Below are positions 35,087-46,700 of a stretch of 64,000 bases of DNA, piece after piece. The position numbers and the translations under genes were made by a program. Location: positions 250,883 to 314,882 of the forward strand of contig NZ_JPOS01000020.1 in assembly GCF_000759025.1 (NCBI RefSeq), in the 5' to 3' direction. The notes below the pieces were generated by a model, which searched no databases, was not told the origin of the DNA, and was given only the letters and a program-made list of their open reading frames with translations. This stretch comes from Phaeodactylibacter xiamenensis (GTDB taxonomy: Bacteria; Bacteroidota; Bacteroidia; Chitinophagales; Saprospiraceae). Within the stretch, counting starts at the first letter, position 1. Each line of letters starts with the position of its first letter.

Positions 35087-35168
35087 TGCGGGTGGAGGGA
35101 CTCGAACCCCCACGCCGTTAAGCACTAGATCCTAAGTCTAGCGCGTCTACCAATTTCGCCACACCCGC
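35087..35168 (-). tRNA. tRNA-Leu (anticodon TAG)
   Basis: 82 nt with a full cloverleaf on the minus strand: acceptor GCGGGTG/CACCCGC with discriminator A, D arm GCGAAATTGGTAGACGC, anticodon stem CTAGA/TCTAG with loop CTTAGGA (anticodon TAG, reads CTA), a class II variable arm, and T arm with TTCGAGT. CCA is not encoded. The 16-base 3' end is duplicated 92 bp downstream. Confidence 0.95.
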
Positions 35169-35245
35169 TCGGAAGATTGACCACTCAACAGGCATGTATG
35201 CTACGTTTAGCGACTGCGAGTTGCCACATCTCATTAAATGAGCGG

Positions 35246-35253
35246 CAAAGATA
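35246..35253 (-). promoter_or_regulatory. -7 promoter box of the tRNA-Leu
   Basis: TATCTTTG on the minus strand, 77 bases before the 5' end of the tRNA. It fits TAnnTTTG. Confidence 0.45.
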
Positions 35254-35347
35254 AGGTTTTTGTTCGGAAACTGCTACCTAAGGCGTAAAAAATAATATCT
35301 AAAGGGGGGAGTCTATAGCTGGGAGTGCAGGCAGGCTGAAAAGTATG

Positions 35348-35377
35348 TTGGAAACGAAATTCTTTTTATTAGATTTG
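35348..35377 (+). promoter_or_regulatory. Promoter of rsh (TTG-N19-TAGATTTG)
   Basis: TTG (35348-35350), 19 bases, TAGATTTG (35370-35377). It gives the clearest two-element Bacteroidota promoter in the window and predicts a leader of about 300 nt before rsh. Confidence 0.6.
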
Positions 35378-35466
35378 TAAAAAGGCTGCAGAAGCAGTAA
35401 CTACAGTGATTGCTCCTTACCAAAACAACCCTATCCACCTTTTCAGCCTAAAGCAGCAGCAACGGC

Positions 35467-35555
35467 ATGCTCCAATTGAATCAACTGCAATGATAAAAGA
35501 CGATTTATTGGCTGGGATGGTGAAACGTTTTCCATTGTATATCGTTGAATATTAA
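35467..35555 (+). other. Two tiny overlapping ORFs in the rsh leader
   Basis: An 8-codon ORF (35467-35493, MLQLNQLQ) whose stop overlaps the start of a 21-codon ORF (35490-35555, beginning MIKDDLLAGM) as ATGA. They lie between the rsh promoter and its start. They might be leader peptides, but could equally be chance. Confidence 0.2.
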
Positions 35556-35686
35556 ATATTTGTGAAAGTCAGCACTAAAAGTGGACGATAGGCATTGCCT
35601 GTGCGTTCTATTAAAGTAACTTAGTCAATCAGCAAATCTGTACACGTGAACTAACAAATTACTAATCCAGCAGGACACACAAGATT

Positions 35687-37921
35687 ATGGCAGAGGTATT
35701 GATCGAAAATAATGAAGAAAGGCAGCTCATTCAGGGTGCATACCGCGATTTGCTCCGGTCTATCAAGTCAGATGTGTATGAAGAGGACCGCGTAAATATC
35801 CGGGCAGCCTATGAGCTAGCTGTGCAGGCCCATGCTGCCCAGCGGCGTAAGTCGGGAGAACCTTACATCCTGCATCCTATCGCTGTAGCCAAGATTTGTG
35901 CTGATGAGATTGGGCTTGGGCCCACTGCTATCATTTGCGCTCTTCTGCACGACGTTGTTGAGGATACGGAGGTGACCCTGGAGGATATTCGGGAGCAATT
36001 TGGGGCCCGTATTGCGAAAATCGTGGATGGCCTCACCAAGCTGGATAGTGCCTATAATGCAGAGAGCCCCCAGGCAGAGAACTTCCGTAAAGTGCTCAGC
36101 ACACTGGTGGATGATGTGCGGGTGGTGCTCATCAAGATGGCTGACCGCCTGCATAACATGCGTACCCTCGGGGCTATGCCGCGCCACAAGCAGCTCAAGA
36201 TTGCAGCTGAGACGAGTTATGTTTATGCTCCTCTGGCGCACCGGTTGGGGCTCTACAATATCAAGACGGAGTATCTGGACCTCTGTATGAAAATTACAGA
36301 CCCGGACGACTACCGCGAGATCGCCCGAAAACTGGCAGAAACAAAGCGCTCAAGAGAAGCCTATATTTCTGCTTTTATTGAGCCGCTGCGCCAAAAGCTG
36401 AATGACCTTGACGTCCCCTACGAAATTGTGGGGCGTGCTAAGTCCATTTATTCCATCTGGAATAAGATCAAGAATAAGAATGTCCCTTTTGAGGAAATAT
36501 ATGACCTCTTTGCAGTCCGCATCATAGTAGACGTGCCAATTGAGCAGGAACGACTGATCTGCTGGCAGATTTACAGCATCGTGACGGATGTGCACACGCC
36601 TATACCTGAGCGGCTCAAAGATTGGATTACTACGCCCAAGTCCAATGGTTACGAATCCTTACATACCACCGTTATCGGGCCACAGGGCCGCTTTGTGGAA
36701 GTCCAGATCCGCTCGGTACGCATGGATGAGATCGCCGAGCGTGGATTTGCTGCGCACTGGAAGTATAAGGGAGTGTCCAGAAATCCTGACCTGTATGAGC
36801 GCTGGCTGGATAGCGTGCGGGAAATCCTGGAGGATCCGCAAACGGATGCCGTTGAATTTTTGGGCGACTTTAAATCCAATAACCTCTTCAACGAGGAGGT
36901 ATTTGTTTACACGCCCAAAGGCGATATGCGCATTTTGCCGAAAGGTGCTACTGCACTCGACTTTGCCTTTGGCATTCATTCTGATGTGGGCTACCACTGC
37001 CAGGCAGTACGGGTGAACAACCGCATTGTGCCCATGGGCTACGAATTGCGCAACGGGGACCAATTGGAGGTCATCACCAATAAGAAACAGCACCCTACAG
37101 AGGACTGGCTGAAAATGGTGACAACCGGGAAAGCCCGCGCTAAAATCCGCTCCGCCATGAAAGAGGAGCGCCGCCGACAGGGAGAGGTCGGCCGGGAAGC
37201 GCTGGAGCGCAAGTTGAAACCGCTGAAGGTGGACTATGAAGAGTCTGTGGAGCAGCTTGTCAAATATTATGATACCACCTCGCACGTAGACCTTTATTTT
37301 GCTATAGCGACTGGCGAGCTGAATGTTAATGATATTTTGAAAACCCATCAGGTTGATGTTTATAACGATGGCTCCCGCCATTTGGTGGAGCGCCCGGAAG
37401 AACCGGTGGAAGCCGAACGTGCACCGGAAGATGTGCCCAAGCGCCGCCGCCAGAAAATTACGGATAAGCCGCGCCTGCTGATCAACGGAGAACCGGCGGA
37501 GCGCTTTGATTACTCTTTCGCCAGTTGCTGTAACCCGGTGCAGGGCGATGCCATCTTTGCCTACCTGACGGCTAATGCCGGATTGAAGATTCATCGTTCA
37601 AATTGCCCGAATGCGACCAATTTGATCGCACACTACGGCTATCGGGTCATGAAGGCCGAGTGGGTGTCTACCACCAATTCCACCTTTGTGGTCAATCTGA
37701 AAATCACGGGTATTGACGATGGGCCGGGTGTGATTGAGCGGCTTACCCACAGTATTTCCACCAATTTGGGGCTCAATATCCGTTCCTTTAGCATCGAAGG
37801 GAACGAAGGCTACTTCACCGGTCAGATCAGTCTGCTGGTAAAAAATACAGACCAGCTGTATATGGCTATTCAGGGCCTCAAGAACTTAGATAACATCTCT
37901 ACTGTTACTAGGGTAGATTAA
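35687..37921 (+). CDS. rsh: Bifunctional (p)ppGpp synthetase/hydrolase (RelA/SpoT family)
   Basis: A 744-residue Rel/Spo homologue that makes and degrades the alarmone ppGpp. The HD hydrolase domain has H63, H88-D89 and E92-D93 ([11 protein letters not shown]), so hydrolysis is expected. The synthetase domain has [13 protein letters not shown] and [21 protein letters not shown] with the [24 protein letters not shown] motif. A TGS domain ([33 protein letters not shown]) is near 400, and a C-terminal ACT domain begins near 665. A leader of about 300 nt suggests post-transcriptional control. A Fur-family gene follows after 19 bp. Confidence 0.97.
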   Translation: MAEVLIENNEERQLIQGAYRDLLRSIKSDVYEEDRVNIRAAYELAVQAHAAQRRKSGEPYILHPIAVAKICADEIGLGPTAIICALLHDVVEDTEVTLEDIREQFGARIAKIVDGLTKLDSAYNAESPQAENFRKVLSTLVDDVRVVLIKMADRLHNMRTLGAMPRHKQLKIAAETSYVYAPLAHRLGLYNIKTEYLDLCMKITDPDDYREIARKLAETKRSREAYISAFIEPLRQKLNDLDVPYEIVGRAKSIYSIWNKIKNKNVPFEEIYDLFAVRIIVDVPIEQERLICWQIYSIVTDVHTPIPERLKDWITTPKSNGYESLHTTVIGPQGRFVEVQIRSVRMDEIAERGFAAHWKYKGVSRNPDLYERWLDSVREILEDPQTDAVEFLGDFKSNNLFNEEVFVYTPKGDMRILPKGATALDFAFGIHSDVGYHCQAVRVNNRIVPMGYELRNGDQLEVITNKKQHPTEDWLKMVTTGKARAKIRSAMKEERRRQGEVGREALERKLKPLKVDYEESVEQLVKYYDTTSHVDLYFAIATGELNVNDILKTHQVDVYNDGSRHLVERPEEPVEAERAPEDVPKRRRQKITDKPRLLINGEPAERFDYSFASCCNPVQGDAIFAYLTANAGLKIHRSNCPNATNLIAHYGYRVMKAEWVSTTNSTFVVNLKITGIDDGPGVIERLTHSISTNLGLNIRSFSIEGNEGYFTGQISLLVKNTDQLYMAIQGLKNLDNISTVTRVD

Positions 37922-37940
37922 TTTTAACAAGTATCTGGAT

Positions 37941-38441
37941 ATGAGTGCGGGCAGAACACAAGAGGAAATCATCAAAGAGGTTAAAAATATTTTTGCCTCC
38001 CACCTTGAGAAGAACAACTTCCGGAAGACCCCGGAGCGCTTTGCGATTTTGGAAGAAATCTATAAGCGTACAGACCACTTCGATGCCGAAGCGCTCTACA
38101 TCCACATGAAAAACCAAAACTACCGGGTGAGCCGGGCAACAGTTTACAACACCTTGGAATTGCTGGTAAATTGTGACCTGGTGAAGAAGCATCAGTTTGG
38201 TAAAAACCTGGCGCAGTACGAGAAGTCTTACGGCTACAAACAACACGATCACCTGATCTGCGTTGATTGTGGTAAGGTCCTTGAGTTTTGCGATCCGCGT
38301 ATTCAGCAAATCAAGAGTATGATGGGAGAGTTATTAAAGTTTAATATCACCCACCACTCTCTCAACCTCTACGGGCAGTGCGATGGTGCCTGCCCCCGGA
38401 CTGCTGCCGTAAATGCGGACGCTGAGGCGGCTAAACCGTAA
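37941..38441 (+). CDS. Fur family transcriptional regulator
   Basis: A 166-residue protein with a winged-helix N-terminal domain ([52 protein letters not shown]). The zinc/metal part follows: [21 protein letters not shown] (HDH and C-x-x-C) and a second pair in YGQCDGACP. It is a metal-sensing repressor; whether it senses iron (Fur), zinc (Zur) or peroxide (PerR) cannot be decided. The gene is 19 bp after rsh and 17 bp before the STAS gene, so all three may be one transcript. Confidence 0.92.
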   Translation: MSAGRTQEEIIKEVKNIFASHLEKNNFRKTPERFAILEEIYKRTDHFDAEALYIHMKNQNYRVSRATVYNTLELLVNCDLVKKHQFGKNLAQYEKSYGYKQHDHLICVDCGKVLEFCDPRIQQIKSMMGELLKFNITHHSLNLYGQCDGACPRTAAVNADAEAAKP

Positions 38442-38458
38442 GAAATATCACTGCACCC

Positions 38459-38806
38459 ATGAACTTAAACTACTCTCTTGCCGAAAAAGACGGCATACAG
38501 GTACTCCAAATTAAGGATTTGCTGAGCGAGCACGCCAACCGCGAGATCATCAAGGCTGTAGAGCACAAGCTGCGCGAGGGGTATGCATCCTTTGTGGTAG
38601 ACCTTGCTGCCGTAGAATACATGAATAGCGTAGGGCTCAATTTCCTCCTTACGATGCGGGCCCGGTCTACGGAAAGTGGCGGAGGTCTGGTTGTAGCTAA
38701 TGTCTCCGAAAAGGTGAAGAGCTTGCTGGATATGACTAAGCTTACACCTATGTTTGTTATGAGTACTTCCGTTGAGCAGGCATTGCAAAAAGTACAGCAA
38801 AACTAA
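38459..38806 (+). CDS. STAS-domain anti-sigma factor antagonist-like protein
   Basis: A 115-residue single STAS domain. The conserved phosphorylatable Ser is S57 in DLAAVEYMNSVGLNFLL, with D48 before it, as in SpoIIAA-type proteins. The C-terminal KVKSLLDMTKLTPMFVMSTSVEQAL helix is typical. It probably transmits a partner-switch signal, but no anti-sigma kinase gene is adjacent. It is the last gene before a terminator. Confidence 0.88.
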   Translation: MNLNYSLAEKDGIQVLQIKDLLSEHANREIIKAVEHKLREGYASFVVDLAAVEYMNSVGLNFLLTMRARSTESGGGLVVANVSEKVKSLLDMTKLTPMFVMSTSVEQALQKVQQN

Positions 38807-38846
38807 ATCGTTCTCTGCCTTAACTCAAGAAATCTTAGGATTATTC

Positions 38847-38877
38847 AACCTGATGGATACTGGTATTCCGTCAGGTT
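38847..38877 (+). terminator. Terminator after the STAS gene
   Basis: AACCTGA/TCAGGTT stem with an inner GGA/TCC pairing, followed by TTGTTAATTT. It precedes purA. Confidence 0.75.
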
Positions 38878-38955
38878 TTGTTAATTTGCTCCCTTTGTAC
38901 AAAAAGACACTTTCCCGGCCACCAAGTAGACGGCAGCCGGGTTTCTAAATTTTAA

Positions 38956-40227
<1,272 letters not shown>

Positions 40228-40236
40228 CCGGAGTAG

Positions 40237-40959
40237 TTACTTCTGTGCCGTGATAATGTACTGATAATCCAATGCAGTATCGTTGGTTTTTATAGATTGA
40301 TAACCTGCTTCGTACATCATCTCTTCGAGCCTGTACAGGGGCAACCGTATGGTGGAAGGAGGGCCTATGTCCGTACGCTTCCGTTTAAAGTCAACGATCA
40401 TTAACAGGCCATTGTCAGATAAGCACTTGCGTAGGGTCCTGAGGTAGGTATCTTTATCCCGGATATACATAAACGTGTTGACAATCATAATGACATCTGC
40501 TTCCTCGGGCTCAAGGTTAGGATGTGTGGGTGAGGCCAGGCGGGTTTCCAGCCGTTGTGCAGCGGTTTCATCCATCTCCAGTACCTTTATACTGTCGATA
40601 TAATTGAGAAAGCGCTGGTCAATATCAATAGCAATGACCTTTTCTGCTTTCTCTGTAAGCCGTTTGGCAAAAAAACCGGTGCCTGCTCCAATATCGGCTA
40701 CTGTTTTATTGTCGAGGTCGCCCAGCATACTCAGGATCATCTCCGGTTTTTGCCACACCATCCGGTTGGTATTCTCGTACATCTCTTTTTCCTTTACCCG
40801 GGCTCTGGTTTCGGTGACAGTATCCTCTGCCGCCTCTGTTGGTGTGGTTTCAGTAATTTGATCAGGGTAGGCCGTTTGTTCCGAAGAAGAAGAGGATGAA
40901 GGCTGGCAAGACCAGATCAGCGTTGCGGTAAGCAGGAAAAACAGTAGTCGGTGTAGCAT
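40237..40959 (-). CDS. SAM-dependent methyltransferase, predicted lipoprotein
   Basis: A 240-residue protein. The start at 40959 gives MLHRLLFFLLTATLIWSC with a lipobox IWSC (C18), followed by a Ser-rich run and an acidic linker. Residues of about 80-240 are a class I methyltransferase: motif I VADIGAGTGFF (D89, G91, G93, G95), acidic motif II AIDID, and TTMRIL-like later strands 'DNGLLMIVDFKRK'. The SAM-binding loop is intact, yet the protein appears to be exported. An upstream in-frame ATG (41043) would hide the signal and overlap dacB; it is less likely but would make it cytoplasmic. The substrate is unknown. Confidence 0.75.
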   Translation of the reverse strand: MLHRLLFFLLTATLIWSCQPSSSSSSEQTAYPDQITETTPTEAAEDTVTETRARVKEKEMYENTNRMVWQKPEMILSMLGDLDNKTVADIGAGTGFFAKRLTEKAEKVIAIDIDQRFLNYIDSIKVLEMDETAAQRLETRLASPTHPNLEPEEADVIMIVNTFMYIRDKDTYLRTLRKCLSDNGLLMIVDFKRKRTDIGPPSTIRLPLYRLEEMMYEAGYQSIKTNDTALDYQYIITAQK

Positions 40960-41033
40960 AAAGAATTTATTTACGCCAAAGTTAGTAAACCGTTGCTTAA
41001 TCTGAACGATAATAGGCTTTGCTGTAGGTCTTC

Positions 41034-42479
41034 CTACTGGCACAAAGTCAGCAGAAACTGTTCCATGGCTTTTCGGATTTTACCTCCTGAGCCTTCGTAA
41101 CGGTTTACGATGATGGAAAAAGCCAGCCGCTGCCCATCGCGCGTATCCACATAACCGGTTAGTGCACGTACCCGCTCCAGCGTACCGGTTTTGGCTAAAA
41201 CACGCCCTTCTGCCGCAGTGCCTTTCAGGGCATACTTCATAGAACCGCTTCTTCCGGCTACCGGCAAGGAGGCTTCAAAGGCCTGGAACACATCGGCTGG
41301 TCCGAGGGCCATCTTACGCATGAAGGCGGCGAGAAAGCGCGCAGGTACCGCATTGCCCTCTGACAAACCACTGCCATCGTCCAGAAAAACTCCTTCCCAG
41401 CTGAGGCCCCGGCTTTCCCAGTATTCCTGTATGGCTTTATGGCCAGCTGCGTAACTGCCTTCCTGACTCTGCTCCCATCCAATTGTGCGCAGCATCGCTT
41501 CACAGTAGAGGTTGATACTCTCCATATTAGTCCGTTCCACAATAGCGGAAAGGGCAGGAGAGTAGTGGGTGTAAAGCGTGGTCTTTTCTGAATTAGCTGC
41601 CACAAAGGACCGGTCCGCTCCCCCGGCGGGGATACCTACCCCAGACAGTTCCTGTTGCAGTGTCTGTGCCAAAAGTAAGGGAGGGTCAGGTAGTGCTCCT
41701 TTGATGGTGAAAGTGCCGCTTCCGGCAGGGATGCTGCCCCTTACATAGCGTTCCATCTGGTAGGGCGCGCCGAAAATATAAGCGTTGTCGCCGGAGCCCG
41801 GGCTGCCAGAGACCACCTCGTTGCTAAAGGTCAGGCCTGGTACAAAGGGGGTGGTGCCGGATATCGGAGGTGTCTTCCCCTCCGCTGTTTGTTTAAAATG
41901 TAGTTCGTGCAGGTTCTCGTGCCAGTTGAGCGACCAGGCACCGGCAGCGTAGTAGTTGCCCATGTCTTCCCACTGCCAGGTCCGGCAGTAAGCCTGCGAT
42001 CCAAAAGCGGAGGCATCTCCGATCACACTGCCTTTAACATGGCGAATGCCGGCCCGCTGCACCGCTAACCGAAACAGGCGAAGCGTCTCTTCCGGACCAG
42101 AGGCTGCTTCCAGCAAGGGAGAGCCCAAGGTAGGGTCCCCGCTGCCATATAGGAAAAGATTACCTTCAAGTACGCCGCTTTTATTGATGGTGCCTTCGTA
42201 CTGCAGCTTTGTCGAAAAGCGGTAGTCCGGGCCGAGCAAAGCAAGGGCGCTGCCAGTAGTGAGGACCTTCAGGTTGGACGCTGGCTTGAGGCTTAAATCA
42301 GGATCAACCTGCGCCACTGTTTTACCGGAAGCGACATCAATGACGCATAAGCTGATGCTGCCGTGTTTCAGAGCAGGGCTCGCCGCCAATCGGTCGGCGG
42401 CCCTCTGCCAGCTGCTCTGTGCAGTAGCGGGCTGGCTAAAGCTTAACATCAGCAGGGCAAGGGCAAGGTACTTGAACAT
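41034..42479 (-). CDS. dacB: D-alanyl-D-alanine carboxypeptidase/endopeptidase (PBP4 family)
   Basis: A 481-residue class C penicillin-binding protein with a signal peptide ending ATAQ. The SxxK nucleophile is S68-N-L-K71 (KPASNLKVLTTG). The SxN motif lies in the DDGSGLSEGNAVPA region, and the third motif KTG is in VLAKTGTLERVRALTGYV. It trims peptidoglycan stem peptides in the periplasm. The start is 14 bp after the fahA stop, so it is probably cotranscribed with fahA. Confidence 0.94.
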   Translation of the reverse strand: MFKYLALALLMLSFSQPATAQSSWQRAADRLAASPALKHGSISLCVIDVASGKTVAQVDPDLSLKPASNLKVLTTGSALALLGPDYRFSTKLQYEGTINKSGVLEGNLFLYGSGDPTLGSPLLEAASGPEETLRLFRLAVQRAGIRHVKGSVIGDASAFGSQAYCRTWQWEDMGNYYAAGAWSLNWHENLHELHFKQTAEGKTPPISGTTPFVPGLTFSNEVVSGSPGSGDNAYIFGAPYQMERYVRGSIPAGSGTFTIKGALPDPPLLLAQTLQQELSGVGIPAGGADRSFVAANSEKTTLYTHYSPALSAIVERTNMESINLYCEAMLRTIGWEQSQEGSYAAGHKAIQEYWESRGLSWEGVFLDDGSGLSEGNAVPARFLAAFMRKMALGPADVFQAFEASLPVAGRSGSMKYALKGTAAEGRVLAKTGTLERVRALTGYVDTRDGQRLAFSIIVNRYEGSGGKIRKAMEQFLLTLCQ

Positions 42480-42493
42480 GCGAAAGCGGATTT

Positions 42494-43765
42494 TTAAGGT
42501 TGAGCAGGAAGCACTTTCCCTGCTGCTTTACCGAAGCCAATACGCAATCCGTCCTGCTCACAGTATCCGCGCATCGTCACAGTGTCTCCATCGTGGATGA
42601 ACTTGCGCTCGCTGCCATCGGGCATGGCGATAGGCTTAGTGCCCCGCCAGGTAAGCTCCAGCATAGAGCCATAAGAGGACTCCTCCTGCCCACTAATCGT
42701 ACCTGATGCCATGATGTCCCCCACCCGGAGGTTGCATCCATTGACAGTATGGTGCGCCAGTTGCTGCGCCATGCTCCAGTACAGGTACTTGAAGTTGGAG
42801 GTGCAAACCGTTTTCTCTTCACCGTTTTCCGGCTGAATGGCCATGCTGATATGGATATCGAAAGTATTTGCACCCTCTATTTGCAGGTAGGGTAGCGGTT
42901 CAGGGTTTTGCTTTGGGCCAGCCGTACGGAATGGCTCCAGTGCATCAAGGGTGACGATCCAGGGCGAAATGGTCGAGGCAAAGCTCTTGCCCAGGAAAGG
43001 CCCGAGCGGCACATATTCCCACTTTTGGATGTCGCGTGCTGACCAGTCGTTGAAGAGCATCATCCCGAAGATGTACTCTTCTGCCTGCGCCACATCCACC
43101 CGGCTGCCGAGCTTAGTAGACTTGCCCACTACAAAGCCCATCTCCAGCTCAAAGTCGAGCAGTTTGGAAGGGCCAAAGACCGGCTGTTCCGCATCATTGG
43201 GGATTTGTTGCCCCATAGGACGGCGTACCGGTGTGCCGGAAACAATAATCGAAGAAGCACGGCCGTGGTAGCCCACAGGCAGGTGCAGCCAGTTCGGCAT
43301 TAGCGCATTATCCTTGCCCCGAAACATGGTGCCAACATTGGTGGCATGCTCGCGGCTGGAGTAAAAGTCGGTGTAATCGCCCACTTCAACGGGGAGCAGC
43401 ATTTCCACCTCCTGCTGTGGGTGGAGGAAGTAATCTGCCAGCTGACTGGCATCCCAGTCTTCCAGGTCATCGTCAAGCACTTCGGAAATGCGGTTGCGGA
43501 CCGCACGGGTTTTGATTTTGCCCAAAGCCATAAAATTGTTAATCGTCGGCTGGGCAAAGACTTCCCGGGGCACGTCAAGGTCATCGAAAAAGCCATGTTC
43601 TGACAATACCTGCAAATCTGCGATGTGGTCTCCAATCGCAGTGCACATTCTCGGGGTCAGGCCCGGTGTTTTGAATATGCCAAAAGGTAAATTCTGTATC
43701 GGGAAATCGCTGCCCTTGGGTACGGGCACCCACGACTTAAGCTTAGGGTCGTTTGCTTTGATCAT
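42494..43765 (-). CDS. fahA: Fumarylacetoacetase
   Basis: A 423-residue enzyme, full length for the family. It splits fumarylacetoacetate into fumarate and acetoacetate, the last step of tyrosine degradation. The N-terminal SH3-like domain is followed by the catalytic domain with metal ligands in DYTDFYSSREHA, LDFELEMGFVVG and NDWSARDIQKWEYVPLGPFLGKSF, and HLPVGYHGRASSI. No other tyrosine catabolism genes are adjacent. It has its own TACATTTG promoter box. Confidence 0.96.
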   Translation of the reverse strand: MIKANDPKLKSWVPVPKGSDFPIQNLPFGIFKTPGLTPRMCTAIGDHIADLQVLSEHGFFDDLDVPREVFAQPTINNFMALGKIKTRAVRNRISEVLDDDLEDWDASQLADYFLHPQQEVEMLLPVEVGDYTDFYSSREHATNVGTMFRGKDNALMPNWLHLPVGYHGRASSIIVSGTPVRRPMGQQIPNDAEQPVFGPSKLLDFELEMGFVVGKSTKLGSRVDVAQAEEYIFGMMLFNDWSARDIQKWEYVPLGPFLGKSFASTISPWIVTLDALEPFRTAGPKQNPEPLPYLQIEGANTFDIHISMAIQPENGEEKTVCTSNFKYLYWSMAQQLAHHTVNGCNLRVGDIMASGTISGQEESSYGSMLELTWRGTKPIAMPDGSERKFIHDGDTVTMRGYCEQDGLRIGFGKAAGKVLPAQP

Positions 43766-43782
43766 TACAATTTGGTTTTGAG

Positions 43783-43790
43783 CAAATGTA
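43783..43790 (-). promoter_or_regulatory. -7 promoter box of fahA
   Basis: TACATTTG on the minus strand, 17 bases before the fahA ATG. It fits TAnnTTTG and lies right at the end of the upstream protease gene. Confidence 0.5.
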
Positions 43791-43796
43791 GGAAAA

Positions 43797-46700
43797 TTAC
43801 TGCAGCACTACTTTGTGTACTTCCATGCGATCTTCCATTTGGAGCTGAAGCCAGTATACGCCTGCCGGGAAAGCCTGCAACCTGAGCGTGCTCTTTTCCG
43901 GGAGGAGTGTTTCCTGCAGCAATTGCCCCTGCACGTTGTAGAGCCTGCCCCTGACAGTGTTTGAGCCTGCTGGCAGCCAGACATGGAGCAGCCCGGTAGT
44001 GGGGTTGGGGAAAATGCGCGCATCCCTGATCGGATTTTCAGCGCGTGTGGCGGTGACTGCCCCTTCTTTAAAAAAGGAAAATACTGGGCTGTACCGGGTC
44101 CCGCAGCGATTCAGGGCGACCACCCGCCAGAAATAAGGGCCGGCATCTAGCTCCGAGGGCAACGAAAAATAAGATTGAGCCACGGTTTTGCTAAAGGTCA
44201 GGGACTGGAATGCGGTATCCTGGCTAATTTCCAAGCGGAAGCTATCTGCCCCCACCGAAGGAGACCAGGAGAAGGACTGTTCCCCCTGGAATACAGGCGA
44301 TGCATTATCAGGGTTAAACAAAATCGGCGGATTGGGCCTGGCTCCAATTTGAAGCTCTAATTCACAGAAGTGTATGGTGTTCCCATCACTCCCATAAATA
44401 AGGATGTCGTTTTCGGAAACGGAATACATGCTATCCAGCGTAAGGGAGGCAAAAGTCCCGGGCAGCGCCACTTCGGGTTGGAATGTGGCGGAAACCCCAT
44501 CGGGCAGACCGGCTATGCCTAATTCCACCGGCTGTATAAATCCTGTACCGACAAAAATTTCAAACGTCTGTATCTGGTTGGTGCATGCTTCCAGGATATC
44601 GCTTTCAAGAAAAACCTCGGCTGCGGGCGGGTAGGTTGTGCATATTTCTATTTCCCAGTTTTTGAGTTGCCCGCCATCCTGGCTGAAGTTATCAAAAAGG
44701 ATAAGTTGCCATTCACCCGCAGCGACTTCGCCAATGAGGCTGGATAAAGGCGACCCGGGCCGGAATTCCCCTGAGATAGCAGGTTCATTACCACAGGTGC
44801 CTTCAAGGTCAAAAGGACTGGCATCCGCATCATCGGAAAAGTGGAGGAAAAGATCGTCTCCGGGACAGCCAAATGGGATCAGCGGGAAGCCAGGGCGGTC
44901 AAAAAGCTGTACGGCCGTACCTCCCGGAGAGCGCAGCATACCCGATAAATCCCCGACATAGGTATGGTCGATTTCGATATTGCGCAAGGAAACGGAGCCT
45001 ATCGTACCTTCTACATCGAGGTCCAATGCAGAAGAAATGGTATTCGGGCTGCTACTGGATATGGTAAGCGGGATTTCAGTGGCCTTTACGGTTTCGCACC
45101 GGATGGCAGAAGTGCTGAACCGAACACCTTCCGACCAGTCCCCGGGTCCACAGAGGTTGCGGGCCCGCACCCGGTAATGGTAGTTCGAATAGGCATCCAG
45201 CGTTGCGCCCTGATAGGTGGTGCCGCCCAGATTCGATAAGGACGCCACGAGGTTGCTGAACCCGCTGTCGACTGAAATTTGCAAATCGTAGCCGGTGGCA
45301 TTTGCTGCGGGCAACCACGAGAATTCCGGAGCAAGGGAGACCCCTGCGGCTTCGGGCTCAGGGTAGGAAGTGGCGACTGCCTGAGGAGCATCGGCTACCA
45401 GAAAAATAGAGGTAGATTCCGTAACCGAACTGTATTCATCAGCAGCAGTAACGGAGAAGCTGAGCATGCCGGTCGTCAGGCTCGGTCCGTAAGCATTGAG
45501 CGTAAGGGTAACGGTACTGCCACCGGAAGCAGTGGCCGGGCTCAGGCTGTAGTCTACACCAGCGGGCAATCCATTAACTTCCAGGTTCACGGTGCCGGTA
45601 AAGGCCTCTGCGATTTCTATTTCAAAGTCAGCAGTGCCGGGAATACAAATCGCTGTGACGGACGGCTGAATAAAAATAGAGGCATTGCAACTGGACAGCA
45701 ACCGCCCCTCGAGAAAGAACAAATTTTCACCATTGGGTGCCAGCCAGTCCTTGAGGCGGGAGGTAGAGGTGCCGCCTCCTTCCCAGCTTGACCGGATCCA
45801 GCCGAAGGCATCGTATTCGTCATTACTGCAGCTCGCACCGCCGCCGTGAAGCTGTCCGACAATCCGCCCCTGCTTATTAAACAGTGGTGCGCCGGAGGAA
45901 CCCACTTCAGTACTGCCCACACTCCAGTCCGGCACAATCAGGTGATTACCGTTAGGGACTTCCTGATTACCATTGCCCCAAATACCCGGATAAGTATCGT
46001 TGAAGGCGAAGCTGATGCGTTTTTCAGCTCCGTCGGGGTGGTGTACACAAATCACGGTGTCTTGCGGTGGGGTGGCTTCGCGGGACCAGCCGGCAAAGTA
46101 GGCCTGCGAAGAGGAAGGGATAGGATCGTCAAGTTCCAAAAGCACAAAGTCGGAAGGCTGGTAACCTGCGCGGTAGGTAGCCCCTGTATTGAAGTTGTTG
46201 AGGCTGCCATTGCCGGGGTTACTGCTGGCTACGGTACCCGGCTGCCGGCAGTATGAATTTTGATAATTCCAGTAAACGACCACTGAGGGGGCGTTGGAAG
46301 GCGTTACATCACAGTGAAAAGCGGAAAGGAAGTACGGGCGGCAGTCATTGTCGGTATTATTGATTAGTGCCCCTGTGCAGAAGGTTTCGCCCCCCATACC
46401 ATAGACCGCTACCGATTGGATCACGTCCCGGTAAAGGTCTACTATGCCCCAGCCATTAGCCTCGCCACAGAGTACGTCAAGGTGGCAGGCGCCGGTTGTA
46501 ACGCCAAAGAAGTTAAGGAAGTCGTGGTTGATACTGGTGAGGCGAAGCCGGAGGTTGGGGCGCTCGTGGGCTGGAATAACCACCTCGAGTACCAGGTCGT
46601 CACCGCCCAGCACAGGTGTCCAGAGTTGCTGATGCCCTTCGTTGTCGGAAGGAGTAAAGGGCCCAAGAATTTCCGTTTGTAGCGGATCATAGAGCAGGAG

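Noticed and set aside
36659-37594. 311-codon minus-strand ORF inside rsh
   Set aside because: Shadow of the strong coding frame on the other strand; the protein has no recognisable domain.
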